Origin: Symbiodinium sp. CCMP2592
Lineage: Eukaryota > Sar > Dinophyceae > Suessiales > Symbiodiniaceae
Assembly: GCA_905221615.1 (NCBI GenBank)
Contig: CAJNDT010000957.1
Span: 186,001-250,000, forward strand
DNA: 64,000 bases
Direction of reading: 5' to 3'
Of the stretch, positions 1 through 11,200 are shown one piece after another. The notes under the pieces are model-generated. The model saw nothing but the letters and a program-made list of their open reading frames with translations, searched no databases and was not told the DNA's origin. The position numbers and the translations under genes were made by a program. Position 1 is the first letter of the stretch. Every line of letters starts with the position of its first letter.

Positions 1-1
1 A

Positions 2-3000
2 AAAGACGTCGATGACGGTGATGACGATCCGCCTGGAGGAAATGGTGGTAACGGGGATGATGATGATCAAGATGGTCTTCTTCCTCCACCGGATCCCGGA
101 GAAGATCCCGACTTACAGGACATAGATCCATCTGACATAGAGGCGGAGCCGTCTGGCGAAGTCTTCAAGTCAGCAGAACATGAAGCTATTGATGCTATAG
201 GAGACAAAAGACTCGAAGAACTAGACGAAGAACTAGGTCTACGTGCAGCACCGCCTCCTTCTGAACCAAAGGTCACTGGAAAAGATCGACGATCGCCCCG
301 CGAAGTCGGTCCAACCGGTAGACTCATCCCCGAAGGAGACATCGAAGAACCTGGAGAGATTATCAAGATCTTGAAAGAAAAGAAGTTGGCTCCCGAGGAG
401 ATTGAACATTGGAGTACGGGGAAGAAAGGGGACGGCATTGTATATCTCACCGATGATGGTGAAGCCTGCAAGATCGACAAAAGGGGAGTTCCATATAAGA
501 TCCGAAGCGACGGTCGACGAACTCTTCCTACACGGCGACCTATCCATTCCTACTCTCCGGAAGCATGGAAGAAAATGAGCGAAGCGGAGAAGAAGGCAGC
601 GTACAAGAAAGAAAAGCGAGACAAAGCTCGAGTTGCCAAGAAGGACCGGAAGAAGGCTGTGATAGGGAAGAAGATAGTCACCAAGATTTTGGACAACATG
701 ATCTTTCCCAAGATTGTTCCATGTGAAGAAATTGATCTGCAACTCAACGTGTCCATTGACGACGACGATGGATGGTCCTGGGCACAATCCTATGTGGATC
801 AATACACACAAGAACAATTCTTGGCAGACGTCGTGCCGGCTGTTCCGGCACACATGGTCATGGATGACAACTGGATTCCGTCTATGCCGTGTACGACTTC
901 TCACAGAAACGTACATCGGGAAAAGAATCAGGCAGGAGGATCATGCTTCAATGCCATGGTCACTCGACCCGTCACACGCAAGGAGATGGTCAACAACCCC
1001 AAGGCCATGGAAGCTTTCATGAAAGAATGGAAGGGATTGTGGGACCAAGAGGTGTTTGATTTCTCAACTACGCGTGAATATGACGACGTCGTCGCTGAGG
1101 CAAAGAAGAAAGGTGAGAAAGTACATATGGCGCGAGTACATGGACTGATATACGAGAAGAACTATCAGCTCAAAGAGGACGATCCTGCCAGGAAGTTCAA
1201 AGGGCGAGGTGTACTACTCGGTGATCAGGTCAAAGACCAGAACATGGAAGCCGCATTGTTTCAGGATTTGGGGAATTCCCCGGCTACGTTTGACGCCTCA
1301 CGGTGGGCAGATTATTACGGATGCCTTCCTGGCAACGATGTCCAGATGGCGGATGCTATCCAAGCATACATTCAGGCGAGATTATCGGGAACTCCATGTT
1401 GGGTTGAACTGCCTGATGAAGCCTGGCATCCATCTGCGAAACGGCATAAATTCCGCAGACCTGTGTGTCGCCTGATCAAAGCTCTATATGGACATCCTGA
1501 CGCAGGAACCATGTGGGAACAACATTGCCACACCGCGGTACAGAAAGTAGGATTCAAGCCGATTGGCGACGAATGGCCATCATTGTATTTCCACCCGCAA
1601 ATGAAGCTCTTACTTGTCATCTACGTGGATGATCTCAAGATGGCAGGGCCCAAAGAGAATCTACCCAAGGGTTGGGACATGCTGCGCCAAGAACTCCGAT
1701 TGGAAGAAGAAACGCCACTAGGTTTGTATCTGGGTTGTCGCATCTCCAAGGGCGAGGCAACGTTGCATGACAAAACGAAGGTGCAGACCGTTACCTACGA
1801 CATGGAGACGTACCTGGACATGACAGTCAAGAAGTACTGCGACGTGACTGGGTTCGATCCGACAAAATTCAAGACGGTACCATCGCCGAGTCCGGCTGAG
1901 GAGACTAAGAATCACCCAGCTCGCGCTCCGGCACAGTCAGGTAAAAGCCATCGATGCACGTGGTGTGGACACACCATGCCTGTTGATAAGGATGGTCGGC
2001 TTGTTCCGCCTCCACCTATTCCCAAGGCGCCAGAGGAAGAGGAGATCAACGAGGCTAATCGCGGCGCACTTGCTCCGCAGGCAGCAAGCATTCTCATGAA
2101 ATTGCTTTATGCCGCGCGCATTTGCCGCTTTGATCTTCTGCGCAGTATCAACAATCTCGCACGCAAGATCACGAAATGGACCAAGAAGGAGGATGCTCTT
2201 CTTCATCATCTCATGGCCTATGTGCACCAGTCCAAACATCACATGATGATTGGATGGGTCGGGAACTCCTTGGAGGACTCGTCCATCGGGCTGTTTGCAG
2301 ATGCGGACTATGCAGGTTGTGGAGAAAGTTTGAAATCTACCTCCGGTGCTCACTTGCACATTCAAGGTTCTCACACAAGATTTCCCTTGGCGGGACTTAG
2401 CAAAAGGCAGGGATGCTTGAGTCATTCCACACCTGAGGCCGAGATTGTCGCGGCCGACTTTGCCATGTCACGTCTTGGATTGCCTGCTATCACGTTGTGG
2501 CAGCAGCTTGGGGGGCAAGACCCCAACTTCGTCTTCTACGACGACAACCAGACCATGATCGGGGTGATTCGCACGGGCAAGAATCCGACTATGCGTCACT
2601 TGGAACGTACCCACGGCATCTGCATTGGCTGGATGCATTCTATCTTTCAGGAAGGTTACGTTTCTCTTGCCTATGAGGTCACTGCCAAGATGTCCGCGGA
2701 CATACACACCAAGTCGTTCAAGGATTCTGTGTCCTGGACACATGCGTGTCAGCTCATCAACATTTTTCCGCCGGCTCTCATTGGCTCCCAAGAGATTATG
2801 GATCTGATGCGCCCTACTCATACCCAAAGCACGGATGAGAAGGGGCAACAGCATTACTCGTTCAAGAGCGAGGTGCCTTGTTTTCCTTACACGCAGACGC
2901 CGATCCTCCCTCAGGTGTTGTATCGTGCTGGATTGTCGAGTAAGGAAGGCTTGCAAGAACATGACAGTGTGGACCCCATCCTGGTTGTCAAGTTCCCGCG

Positions 3001-5119
3001 CATGTTGCGGGGGCCGCCTTCCGCGTTGCCGCCTGGTCGTTACCTTCGGTCGACTTGGATTCTTCGTGAAGGGCAGTGGCACCAGATGGAGGACCGTGCT
3101 GCTATCCTTGATCAACCGGGCAAGTTCGACCGCTATGTGGAGCGTGCTGTGTTTCAGTACCATCCGGTACGGGGGCATTTGCGCCCCGCAGCTATTGCGG
3201 ACGTCCTTGCGCCGCCGTTTTTGCCTCCTCCTGAACCGCCTTTGGGCCAGTCTTATGTGCGCGCCCTGCCCGCCAAATGGCGAGCGGTGGTTGTCACACT
3301 GGCGCGTGCCATCCATGGGGGGTACCAGGGCTTTACATTGCCTCTTTGTTTCAACGGCCAGTCCAAAAGTCAAGCCTCTCAATTCGGTTATGACCAATGG
3401 TCGTCAGTGTACGAGGATGTATGGCATGATGCGGCTGAACAGAAAAGGGAATATCAAGGATATGATGGAGCAATTGTGCCTCACGTGGTCAATTTCGCCG
3501 AAAACAAACCCAAGGAGGGCCTGGTGATCCAATTCCTCGACCACGATGGAAGGTTGGTCCATACTTACAAGAATCCTTACAGCCGGTGGAAATACCGTAT
3601 CACTATCAAAGATGCTCCAAAGGCAGTGACGGTGTGGACATTGGTAGGAGTCGATGAGGAGAACTGGTGGAATGAGTATGCTCCAGGCAAGGATTGCATT
3701 GCGCAGCATGCTCCCGATTCTCACTATGACCCTGGGCTGCAAGTAAATGTTCTGAGTATGGGGCGAGAAGTTGACGACGCCATGTGTGCCTACCTCTTCG
3801 ATGTGGTGGAAGCAAGGAAAAACAACCCTAACTCCGTGATCTTCATTGGTGCAGGGGTGTTAGGCAAGAATTCGTGGCTGAGTCGGAAAATCGCTGACAA
3901 CCCTGAAAGGGCCAAATTGCGGACAGACTACCCATGGGGGGAGGTCGTCCAAAGAATTGCGCGCAGAGCGGCATCATGGGGGTTCCAAATCATCATCGAA
4001 GTACCTCCTCGAGTACCAGTCCAGGAAACCAAGCAGTACAAGGGACTTCAGGAAGATGCCATGTGGAAGAGCATCAAGATCCAAGGATGCACTCACGGGC
4101 AACGTTATACCTTTCGGGATCCTGTATCTCCCGGAACCGCCGTTGAGCTCGGCTACTGCAAGGATGAATGGGAGTACATTGCCGCAAACGTCGCGTTGCA
4201 TCCTAAGTCGTCTGACGTGTGCTCGTCCAAACATTTGCACATGACCGATTCGGACGCTAAGGATCGATCTGATAAATGCGAGTTGACTAGCCAAATCTCC
4301 AGGAGATTGCTTAAAGCCTTGAAATTTCAGGCAACGGGCGATGGGAGATTGGTAGCAATGCCGTCGAAGGCTGGTGGACGAAAGCCTGACCGCATGATTG
4401 TTGACCTCTGTGGCTTGGGCAATGGCTACGCCGTGCCTAAGTCCACTAAGGGATGCGCTCGCATAACTTGCAAGGAGCTGATTGGCTCTAAGGCCGATGA
4501 GGACAGCCTTATCGGTGCGATGAAGGATGCGTGCCGGAATGACCTGCGCACACCTGTGCTATTCGTGGCATCGCTTTTGCGATCAGGTGCTGGTCCTGGA
4601 AGTAGTGAAGGGGCTTGCGTGGGGGGTGAGAAACGTTCCGGTGGGAAGTACAAGGTTTTCAGAAGTGTCTTGAAATCTCTCAAACGCCTGCTGAAGAAGT
4701 GTGCGGAATTTTCCGACGTCTATTTTTCGCTTGACATGCCTTCTTCATGTTCATGTTGGTCTTGGCCAGAGTTGCATGCTCTTGTTTCAAGTGGCAAGGT
4801 GACAAAGGTTAAGATTGATGATCGTGTTGGTGCTGGTGGCGATGGTGGTGGACGCAGGATCATGTTCTCTAATATGCCTGAAGCGGATCGTTTGATGGTG
4901 AGACTGGATGATTGCTTGAACCATGAATCGAAGAGCAGTTTGTCGCAGCGCATTGATGTTTCATGGCGGTCGATTGCGAGGAATGTTCGCAGCCTTGTTC
5001 GAGCTCATGTCAGTGTCAGTCACGATGCACATGAATCTGAGGACATTGCATGGCAGCAACATCAGTGTGTAGACGCTGATGAAGGGGCTATTAGACAGCC
5101 CCAACTAAGGAACAACTAA
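2..5119 (+). CDS. Copia-type polyprotein with reverse transcriptase and RNase H, 5' partial
   Basis: The frame is open from base 2, so the gene continues upstream; the TTG near 371 is not a convincing start. The first part is acidic and probably a linker or integrase tail. Reverse transcriptase follows at about 1080-1900: AYIQA, then VCRLIKALYGHPDAG (about 1465-1505), then the catalytic IYVDDLKMAG with YVDD at 1622. A Cys pair and a His (about 1955-1975) suggest a small metal-binding insert. RNase H lies at about 2285-2640, with FADADYAG, STPEAEIVAAD and RHLERTHGI, the usual copia arrangement. After RNase H the protein continues for about 800 residues that I do not recognise; copia polyproteins normally end soon after RNase H. 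TAA ends at 5119. The product would copy element RNA into DNA. RT/RNase H assignment is secure; the tail is unknown. Confidence 0.88.
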   Translation, partial: KDVDDGDDDPPGGNGGNGDDDDQDGLLPPPDPGEDPDLQDIDPSDIEAEPSGEVFKSAEHEAIDAIGDKRLEELDEELGLRAAPPPSEPKVTGKDRRSPREVGPTGRLIPEGDIEEPGEIIKILKEKKLAPEEIEHWSTGKKGDGIVYLTDDGEACKIDKRGVPYKIRSDGRRTLPTRRPIHSYSPEAWKKMSEAEKKAAYKKEKRDKARVAKKDRKKAVIGKKIVTKILDNMIFPKIVPCEEIDLQLNVSIDDDDGWSWAQSYVDQYTQEQFLADVVPAVPAHMVMDDNWIPSMPCTTSHRNVHREKNQAGGSCFNAMVTRPVTRKEMVNNPKAMEAFMKEWKGLWDQEVFDFSTTREYDDVVAEAKKKGEKVHMARVHGLIYEKNYQLKEDDPARKFKGRGVLLGDQVKDQNMEAALFQDLGNSPATFDASRWADYYGCLPGNDVQMADAIQAYIQARLSGTPCWVELPDEAWHPSAKRHKFRRPVCRLIKALYGHPDAGTMWEQHCHTAVQKVGFKPIGDEWPSLYFHPQMKLLLVIYVDDLKMAGPKENLPKGWDMLRQELRLEEETPLGLYLGCRISKGEATLHDKTKVQTVTYDMETYLDMTVKKYCDVTGFDPTKFKTVPSPSPAEETKNHPARAPAQSGKSHRCTWCGHTMPVDKDGRLVPPPPIPKAPEEEEINEANRGALAPQAASILMKLLYAARICRFDLLRSINNLARKITKWTKKEDALLHHLMAYVHQSKHHMMIGWVGNSLEDSSIGLFADADYAGCGESLKSTSGAHLHIQGSHTRFPLAGLSKRQGCLSHSTPEAEIVAADFAMSRLGLPAITLWQQLGGQDPNFVFYDDNQTMIGVIRTGKNPTMRHLERTHGICIGWMHSIFQEGYVSLAYEVTAKMSADIHTKSFKDSVSWTHACQLINIFPPALIGSQEIMDLMRPTHTQSTDEKGQQHYSFKSEVPCFPYTQTPILPQVLYRAGLSSKEGLQEHDSVDPILVVKFPRMLRGPPSALPPGRYLRSTWILREGQWHQMEDRAAILDQPGKFDRYVERAVFQYHPVRGHLRPAAIADVLAPPFLPPPEPPLGQSYVRALPAKWRAVVVTLARAIHGGYQGFTLPLCFNGQSKSQASQFGYDQWSSVYEDVWHDAAEQKREYQGYDGAIVPHVVNFAENKPKEGLVIQFLDHDGRLVHTYKNPYSRWKYRITIKDAPKAVTVWTLVGVDEENWWNEYAPGKDCIAQHAPDSHYDPGLQVNVLSMGREVDDAMCAYLFDVVEARKNNPNSVIFIGAGVLGKNSWLSRKIADNPERAKLRTDYPWGEVVQRIARRAASWGFQIIIEVPPRVPVQETKQYKGLQEDAMWKSIKIQGCTHGQRYTFRDPVSPGTAVELGYCKDEWEYIAANVALHPKSSDVCSSKHLHMTDSDAKDRSDKCELTSQISRRLLKALKFQATGDGRLVAMPSKAGGRKPDRMIVDLCGLGNGYAVPKSTKGCARITCKELIGSKADEDSLIGAMKDACRNDLRTPVLFVASLLRSGAGPGSSEGACVGGEKRSGGKYKVFRSVLKSLKRLLKKCAEFSDVYFSLDMPSSCSCWSWPELHALVSSGKVTKVKIDDRVGAGGDGGGRRIMFSNMPEADRLMVRLDDCLNHESKSSLSQRIDVSWRSIARNVRSLVRAHVSVSHDAHESEDIAWQQHQCVDADEGAIRQPQLRNN

Positions 5120-5231
5120 GGTCTGACCAGACGGATCGGGGAAGGGTGCCTCTTACGGAGAACCCGGAACCGTGAAGTCGAGTAGGGTGTAGGGACTTCT
5201 CTCCTACGGAGGAAGGACCGAACCCCGAGCC

Positions 5232-8200
5232 ATGGCTGAAAGCTACAATGCCTACGAGCTGGCCTTCGAAGGAGTGGACCACGAAGAAGTTTTCCCATCT
5301 GGTGGGATGATGCGGACGTTTCTGAAGTTCCACAAGTTTCTGCAGATGTATTCTGAGGACTCGTCGCAGAGCGTTTCGCTCCCGCCAAAGATTACGAAAG
5401 ACAAAGTGGTCGACAATGATCTCATTCGCACATGGGCAGCTTTCAAAGCACCTCCGTTGGTCTTGCTGTTCACGTGTGCAAATCTGTCGCCAGGAGGGGA
5501 TCTTTCCATTCGAGTCCGAGAAATCCTCAAAGCTTGCTTATTTGCTGCCCCGGAGGAGTACATGGACAAACCCTATGGGGAGATACTCGCCATGGTCATC
5601 AAGTTTGGTGGAGGTCTCAAACACATTGTTGCTGACTACGGAGGGAAGTTCCATGCCATCACAAGATTTATGGTGGATGAGGAAGTGATCCGCGATGATG
5701 CAAAGTTGGCTGTGGTTGAACTGGAACAAGAAAGAAAACAAGTTCGGTTCGACTTGAACACTGCAACCAGGAACATCGTCAGCGCGGACGTGTACTACAA
5801 TCTCGCCGTTCTCATCAATTCCGTGGAGACGCCCTACCAGGCCGTGACAGACACGAGAATTCAACAATGGTATACGGTGAATCAGGACTACTACCACAAG
5901 TTGCCTATGTCAGGCAGAGCACCTGACCAATCCGACCTGTTGGGAGAGCCTACGTTATGTAGGGTGTGCAAGCTGATGTACATGTTCGCAAAGCACACTG
6001 GGTATGGGCTTCGGACCTACAACCAGGAATGTGCAGCGGGCAACGATGGCGCTACGCCAATCAACGTTCACCAGCTGGCTTTGATGATGCGCACATTGCC
6101 TCAAGGCATGGGACATCCGCTCGCCTTTGCGATGAACTCACTCCAGGCGTTCAGTGTCTGTCTCCACGTGCTTCATTCCTACGTATCATGGATTGATCCA
6201 CAAACTGGACTCCCGCATTACAGATGGTCTAACGACGTGCTCCCTGATTCCGACTACACCACGTATGCTTTCCTCAAGTACCATGTGGATGCCGTATGTG
6301 CAGCTCAGGACAAGAACGGTTTCCAATTGCCGGATGCGTTCCGTGGCTACACCTGGAATCAATGCGGAGTTGAATCTGGGTACGTGGTCGACTGCTCTAC
6401 CAAACGCGCCACATTGGGCATATGGGAAGCGGAATTCCAACAGATGAGGGCACCAAATCCGCTTATGCAAGATGATGGCCTATTTCCGCCCAACCTTCAA
6501 CGGCATCCTAGCTGGGTATACTCAACGGGGAGAGTTGCGATGCCTACGGCAAGCAACCTCGAACCGGAAGGAATCGTGCACCCTGAGCATGGAAGAACGC
6601 CGGAACAATCGCAAGGATCCGCTGCCGGACCTCGAGCCACCCCTAGCCACGGACCAAAGAGGGCAAGGACGGACGAGGCAACGGCATCGGCGTCGTCATC
6701 TTCTGCGGCACCTCCTCCACAACAACCGCCTTCGCAACCGGAAGAGGAACCATCGCAACCGACATGGGAGGAAGCTCCAATCCCCGCTGGCGCTCAGGAA
6801 AGTTGGTACCATTATGTCAACATCGATGAGAAGGGCTGTCGTTCGATCTTGCTGACGACGACCCGTGATCACGACGAGTACCCACCTGCCATTGATGAGA
6901 CGCCAAAGTTTGTGGCCAACCACGACGTGGGGACCACACCGATTCAGCATTACGTCAGAAGACTGGTGACCTATTTGGCAAGGATCCGTTCCGTCTCTCA
7001 AAATGATGACAAGGGTCTCAACCTGAAGGTCTACGTGAAGCTGAGTACAAAGGTGTGGTTACGGATGTATTCACGGCTGTACCATGCATTGGCATTGGTA
7101 TCATGCGTGCATCTTCCTTCTCCTCCGATGCTTACCTCGGCAGTGATGATCGAGGCAGACAGCGATCTTGTCGACAACGATGACATTCCGGAAGAAGCAA
7201 GGATCAACACCATGAACACGCTGAACGGATTTCGCAATAGTTTGGGTATGGGTGGCAAACCTGATGCCGCGACTATGCGCTCTCAGTGCACAATCCTCGT
7301 CCAGGACTTTGACATGGTTGCAAGGACCAGGGGATCAACGCACACGGTGAGAGAGAACCTCGGCATGCATGGATGGAGCGAGATCTACATTGTGAGCCCG
7401 TCGATCACCACAGGTGCCAACTATAACTTCCAAGTCACAAAAGGATCGTTGGAATCTGTGAATGCGACATTGGATGGCTTGACTGAAGAGCAGCTTGCAA
7501 CCGTCACACTGCATTACCATCTGTCTCTCCAGGCAATCCTCATCGAGAACATGTCCTTTCCGATGAGTGAGGTCGGAGACGGAGCAGCAATTCGCACTGA
7601 CTTGCAGCGACAGCTCAAGATCACGTACGTTGACCCTATCATTGCAGCAGGGAAGCGTACCACGCGCCCTCCAATTGTCAACATCAACCACGACTTACGG
7701 TTCGTTGGAGCAGCTAGCAATTACCTTCAGCACAAAGCTTCTCTGTTCAACGGTTTCCACGCGCTGGGAATGTATATTGAACTGGAGTTGCGAGCCCGAG
7801 CATGCGTGGTGATTCATGGATCTTCGTTTTGGTCAAGAATGTACAGCCAGATGAAACATGCGTCATCAGGCGTGCATACACTGTCAGCCGAAAAGGTGCC
7901 AGCACCGGACAATCGGGTCAGGTTCAAATTGGGCTACGCTATCTACGAGAAGCAGCTGTTCTGCGAGAAGATGGTATCCACGTGCTTTGTAGAGGCATCG
8001 AAAGTTCGCTCATGGGACGAAACTGTCCGCGCCGACTCAGTCGCTCACCCGTCGCTTGTCGAGATTTGGGAGGACAAGAGTGAAGTCAAGACGTCCACCA
8101 AGATTTCGCAGACATGGTTCACGGGAGAACAGCAGCAACAGATCAGGTCGGGTGCCCAGGGTGACACGGTCGCTGAATCGTCCACAGTCACCTGGCAGGA

Positions 8201-11200
8201 CTTTGACATCGCCATGACCGTCCCCGAAGCCTACTACGACAACAGGCACTACTGGTTCCGGATCGACACCTACGCGACCCCGAACACCGGCTATGTCAAA
8301 GGGAGAACGTTCTATTGCCCTGGATGTGACGCAATGAAGTTGGCTGAGTGCTACGCACAGGCCTTCTTCAAGCCGACTGGAAACGGGTATCCTGGACACT
8401 GCATTGGGTGCGCGCATACTTCAGCCTTGAAGATGCAGCATCAAATCGGCTCCTTCAATGACTTGGTCGCGTCCCAGAAGTACACCTTGGCTTGCGCAAA
8501 GCACCTTTATGACCTGAGGCTTCAATTTGTGGACCCTCGCATGGACATCAAGGAGTTCCTCAAAGCTTGTGCGGAAGTGGTCTACGAAGACATTGGCAAG
8601 ACGGTTTCTCACTACGGTGGTCTCCGAATCACAGCCAGTCAGGCCATCGAGTACGCGGCATGGGGAAAGGCCAAACAGTTGGCATGGGACAGAGGATACG
8701 ACTCCGAAGGCAAGACATGCTACATCTGCTACTACGATGCCGGGAACTGCGCTTATGCTGGTTTCATGAGAATGCTTTTGACTCCGGAGGAGCGCCAAGA
8801 ATGCTACAGAGGGTCAGCCTTGCCCAAGGAGGAACTCCTGGGTGACACGGTGGAGCTGGCGCTCGGGCTTCTTACAATTGCAATGAGACACCCAAGTCAT
8901 TTTCCGAATTGGGGTGGCCTTGAGGGAGCAAATGCGTGCGTGAGGGGAATCGAAAGATCATTCTTCCGCTACGCGTCGGCCGAAGCTATCGAGCTGATCA
9001 CGGTTGACTCCCCACGCAAAAGGACACCGCCCAAGAAGAATGAAGCAGTCGCTGAGATCGTCAACAACATGTCCGCTGACCTCGTGATTGATTTCACAGT
9101 GATCGTCGATGGTGATATCTACCCCGTAGAGATTGCGAGAACCGACGAGACACAGGCCGCTGACAACGTCACGGACGATCCAGGGTTCTCCGTTGCTCCA
9201 CCAATACCTGCACAGGATGTAGATGTGGATGCGCAACCCGAGGAAGAACAAGGTGCAGAAGACCCTGATCCCAGGCAGATGATTCGTGAAGGATTTGTCG
9301 CGCAGCTTCAGGACTATGTGGGAGTACTCGCTCAGGGCGAAATGTCGGTCGGAAGCGATCGCCTCACGTTCTGTATCGCTTGTGGCAGTGATCAACACCA
9401 TCTGTCCAATTGCACGGAAAATGCTGCGACCCGGGATCTGGTACTTCGAGGCATCCAGATCATCAAGGAAAGCCTTCTTCGATATCCACGTCGAGTACCT
9501 CCACAAGAGGCTGAGCCAATGGACGTTGACACCACAGACCATGTGAGTGTTGCATCCTCGGACCGACGACCCAAGGCCAAAGCCCGACCGCGACGCGGAG
9601 GCGAAGCCGTACGGGGTGATGTGGTCTTGATCCGTTATGAGAACAAACACAATCTCTGCACGGATGTGGAGAACCGTCGGGGCCTACACGATGCTTGTGG
9701 CGTACCACTGCAGGACTTGGGACCAGAGAATAGCCAGCGGGTGGTGGACCTCATTGAGCAGCTTTCGGACCATCGCGACCGACGCCTACCTCAACGAGGA
9801 GACCGTCCTAGCTTTGCTTATGATGATACCATTCAGGGCTACACCAATGCAGGCTACGAATGCATCGGCGGCGGAAGGCCAATCCGGTGCGGGATTCTCG
9901 ACCTGATCCCAACCAAGGGTGCAAGCTTCATCCACAATCGATGGGACATCGTGAACGAAGTTGTCCTTCGCAACATCACCCATCATCGCAGAAGGAACGC
10001 GGATTGGGCGCTATCCTGCATCCAATCTGACCTGCGTCACAGAATTGCCAGGCGCCCAGGCTCGGAATGGCTTGACAACAGGTGCCAGGTGGCATTCAGC
10101 AGCGTCATTCGATGTGATGAAGGAGGGTGGGTGCTGATCGAGGATTTGGTGAGGCATGAGCAACTATGGACCCATGACAGCAGACGCATCACCGAAGCGG
10201 TCTCAAGGACCGATGAGCAACAGAGGAAGAGAGTGTACAATGAAAGACTTCAGCTATTGTTCCAAGGGAACATGCTCGCAGCCACGAGACGCCATAAGGC
10301 CAAGATTCGGTTGCAGTTCCTGGGAGTGAGAGTGAAGGACCCCGGCGTGGAAACTCTTGGATCCGCAGGTTCGAACATGTTGGTATCGATTCCTGACCAG
10401 ATCACGGAGATCCAGAACAATGATCGTTGCCGGCACAGCCAGAGGTACCTGAACGTTTGCAACGGCTGGGTGAAGCCATGGGCAGTTCGGGCTACAAGTG
10501 GTCACTCTGCGCACTCAGATCCCCAGAACAATTTGCTTCAGTTGGACAAGAACAGGTTCGCAATATCTCCATCTATGACCCTCTTGCAACGTCTTGGAGG
10601 CGCGTTCCACGCTACGGCATGCCGCAACTTGGATTCCATTGTCACGCAAGGCATCATGCCTGGTTCGGAGGACCCCGACGGGGACTTCGACCATAGGCGC
10701 CAATTTCGAGGCAACCAAGGCGGCAGACTCCACAGCTATTGGGGGGTGTTTGCACCGTTCGATCACCGGAATGCGACGACCAAGATGCGGGTACATGGAC
10801 GAGATGCCAAGCACATGCCACTGGCGGTCCTCCATGTCCCATCGCAGGACCTTGCACGAGAAGATGGACGTATCACAGACAGCGGCATCATGATCGTTGG
10901 CCGAACGATACCGTTCCAGTTCGTCAAGGAGGTATGGTTTTGCGTCCCGAATCCTCAAGATACACACTCTTTCGCTCTGGTGGAGAAGATCTACGATGAA
11001 CGGTTGGAGAAAGAGATGGTGTTGGACTACAATGCATCACCTTTGCTTCCTGAGTTCGAGAGATACCGAACGCCAAGCAAGATCATGGAATTGCTTTGCG
11101 AGATGCCTCCTGGACCCCACGACACCAGCAAGGAGCAGATCATTCGAGACCTTACGACTGTCCTGGAGTCCCACAGGGAGAACACGGTTCGGCATCACTA

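Noticed and set aside
371-373. Start of the copia polyprotein at 371
   Set aside because: The codon is TTG and the frame is open to base 2, so the gene starts outside the window.
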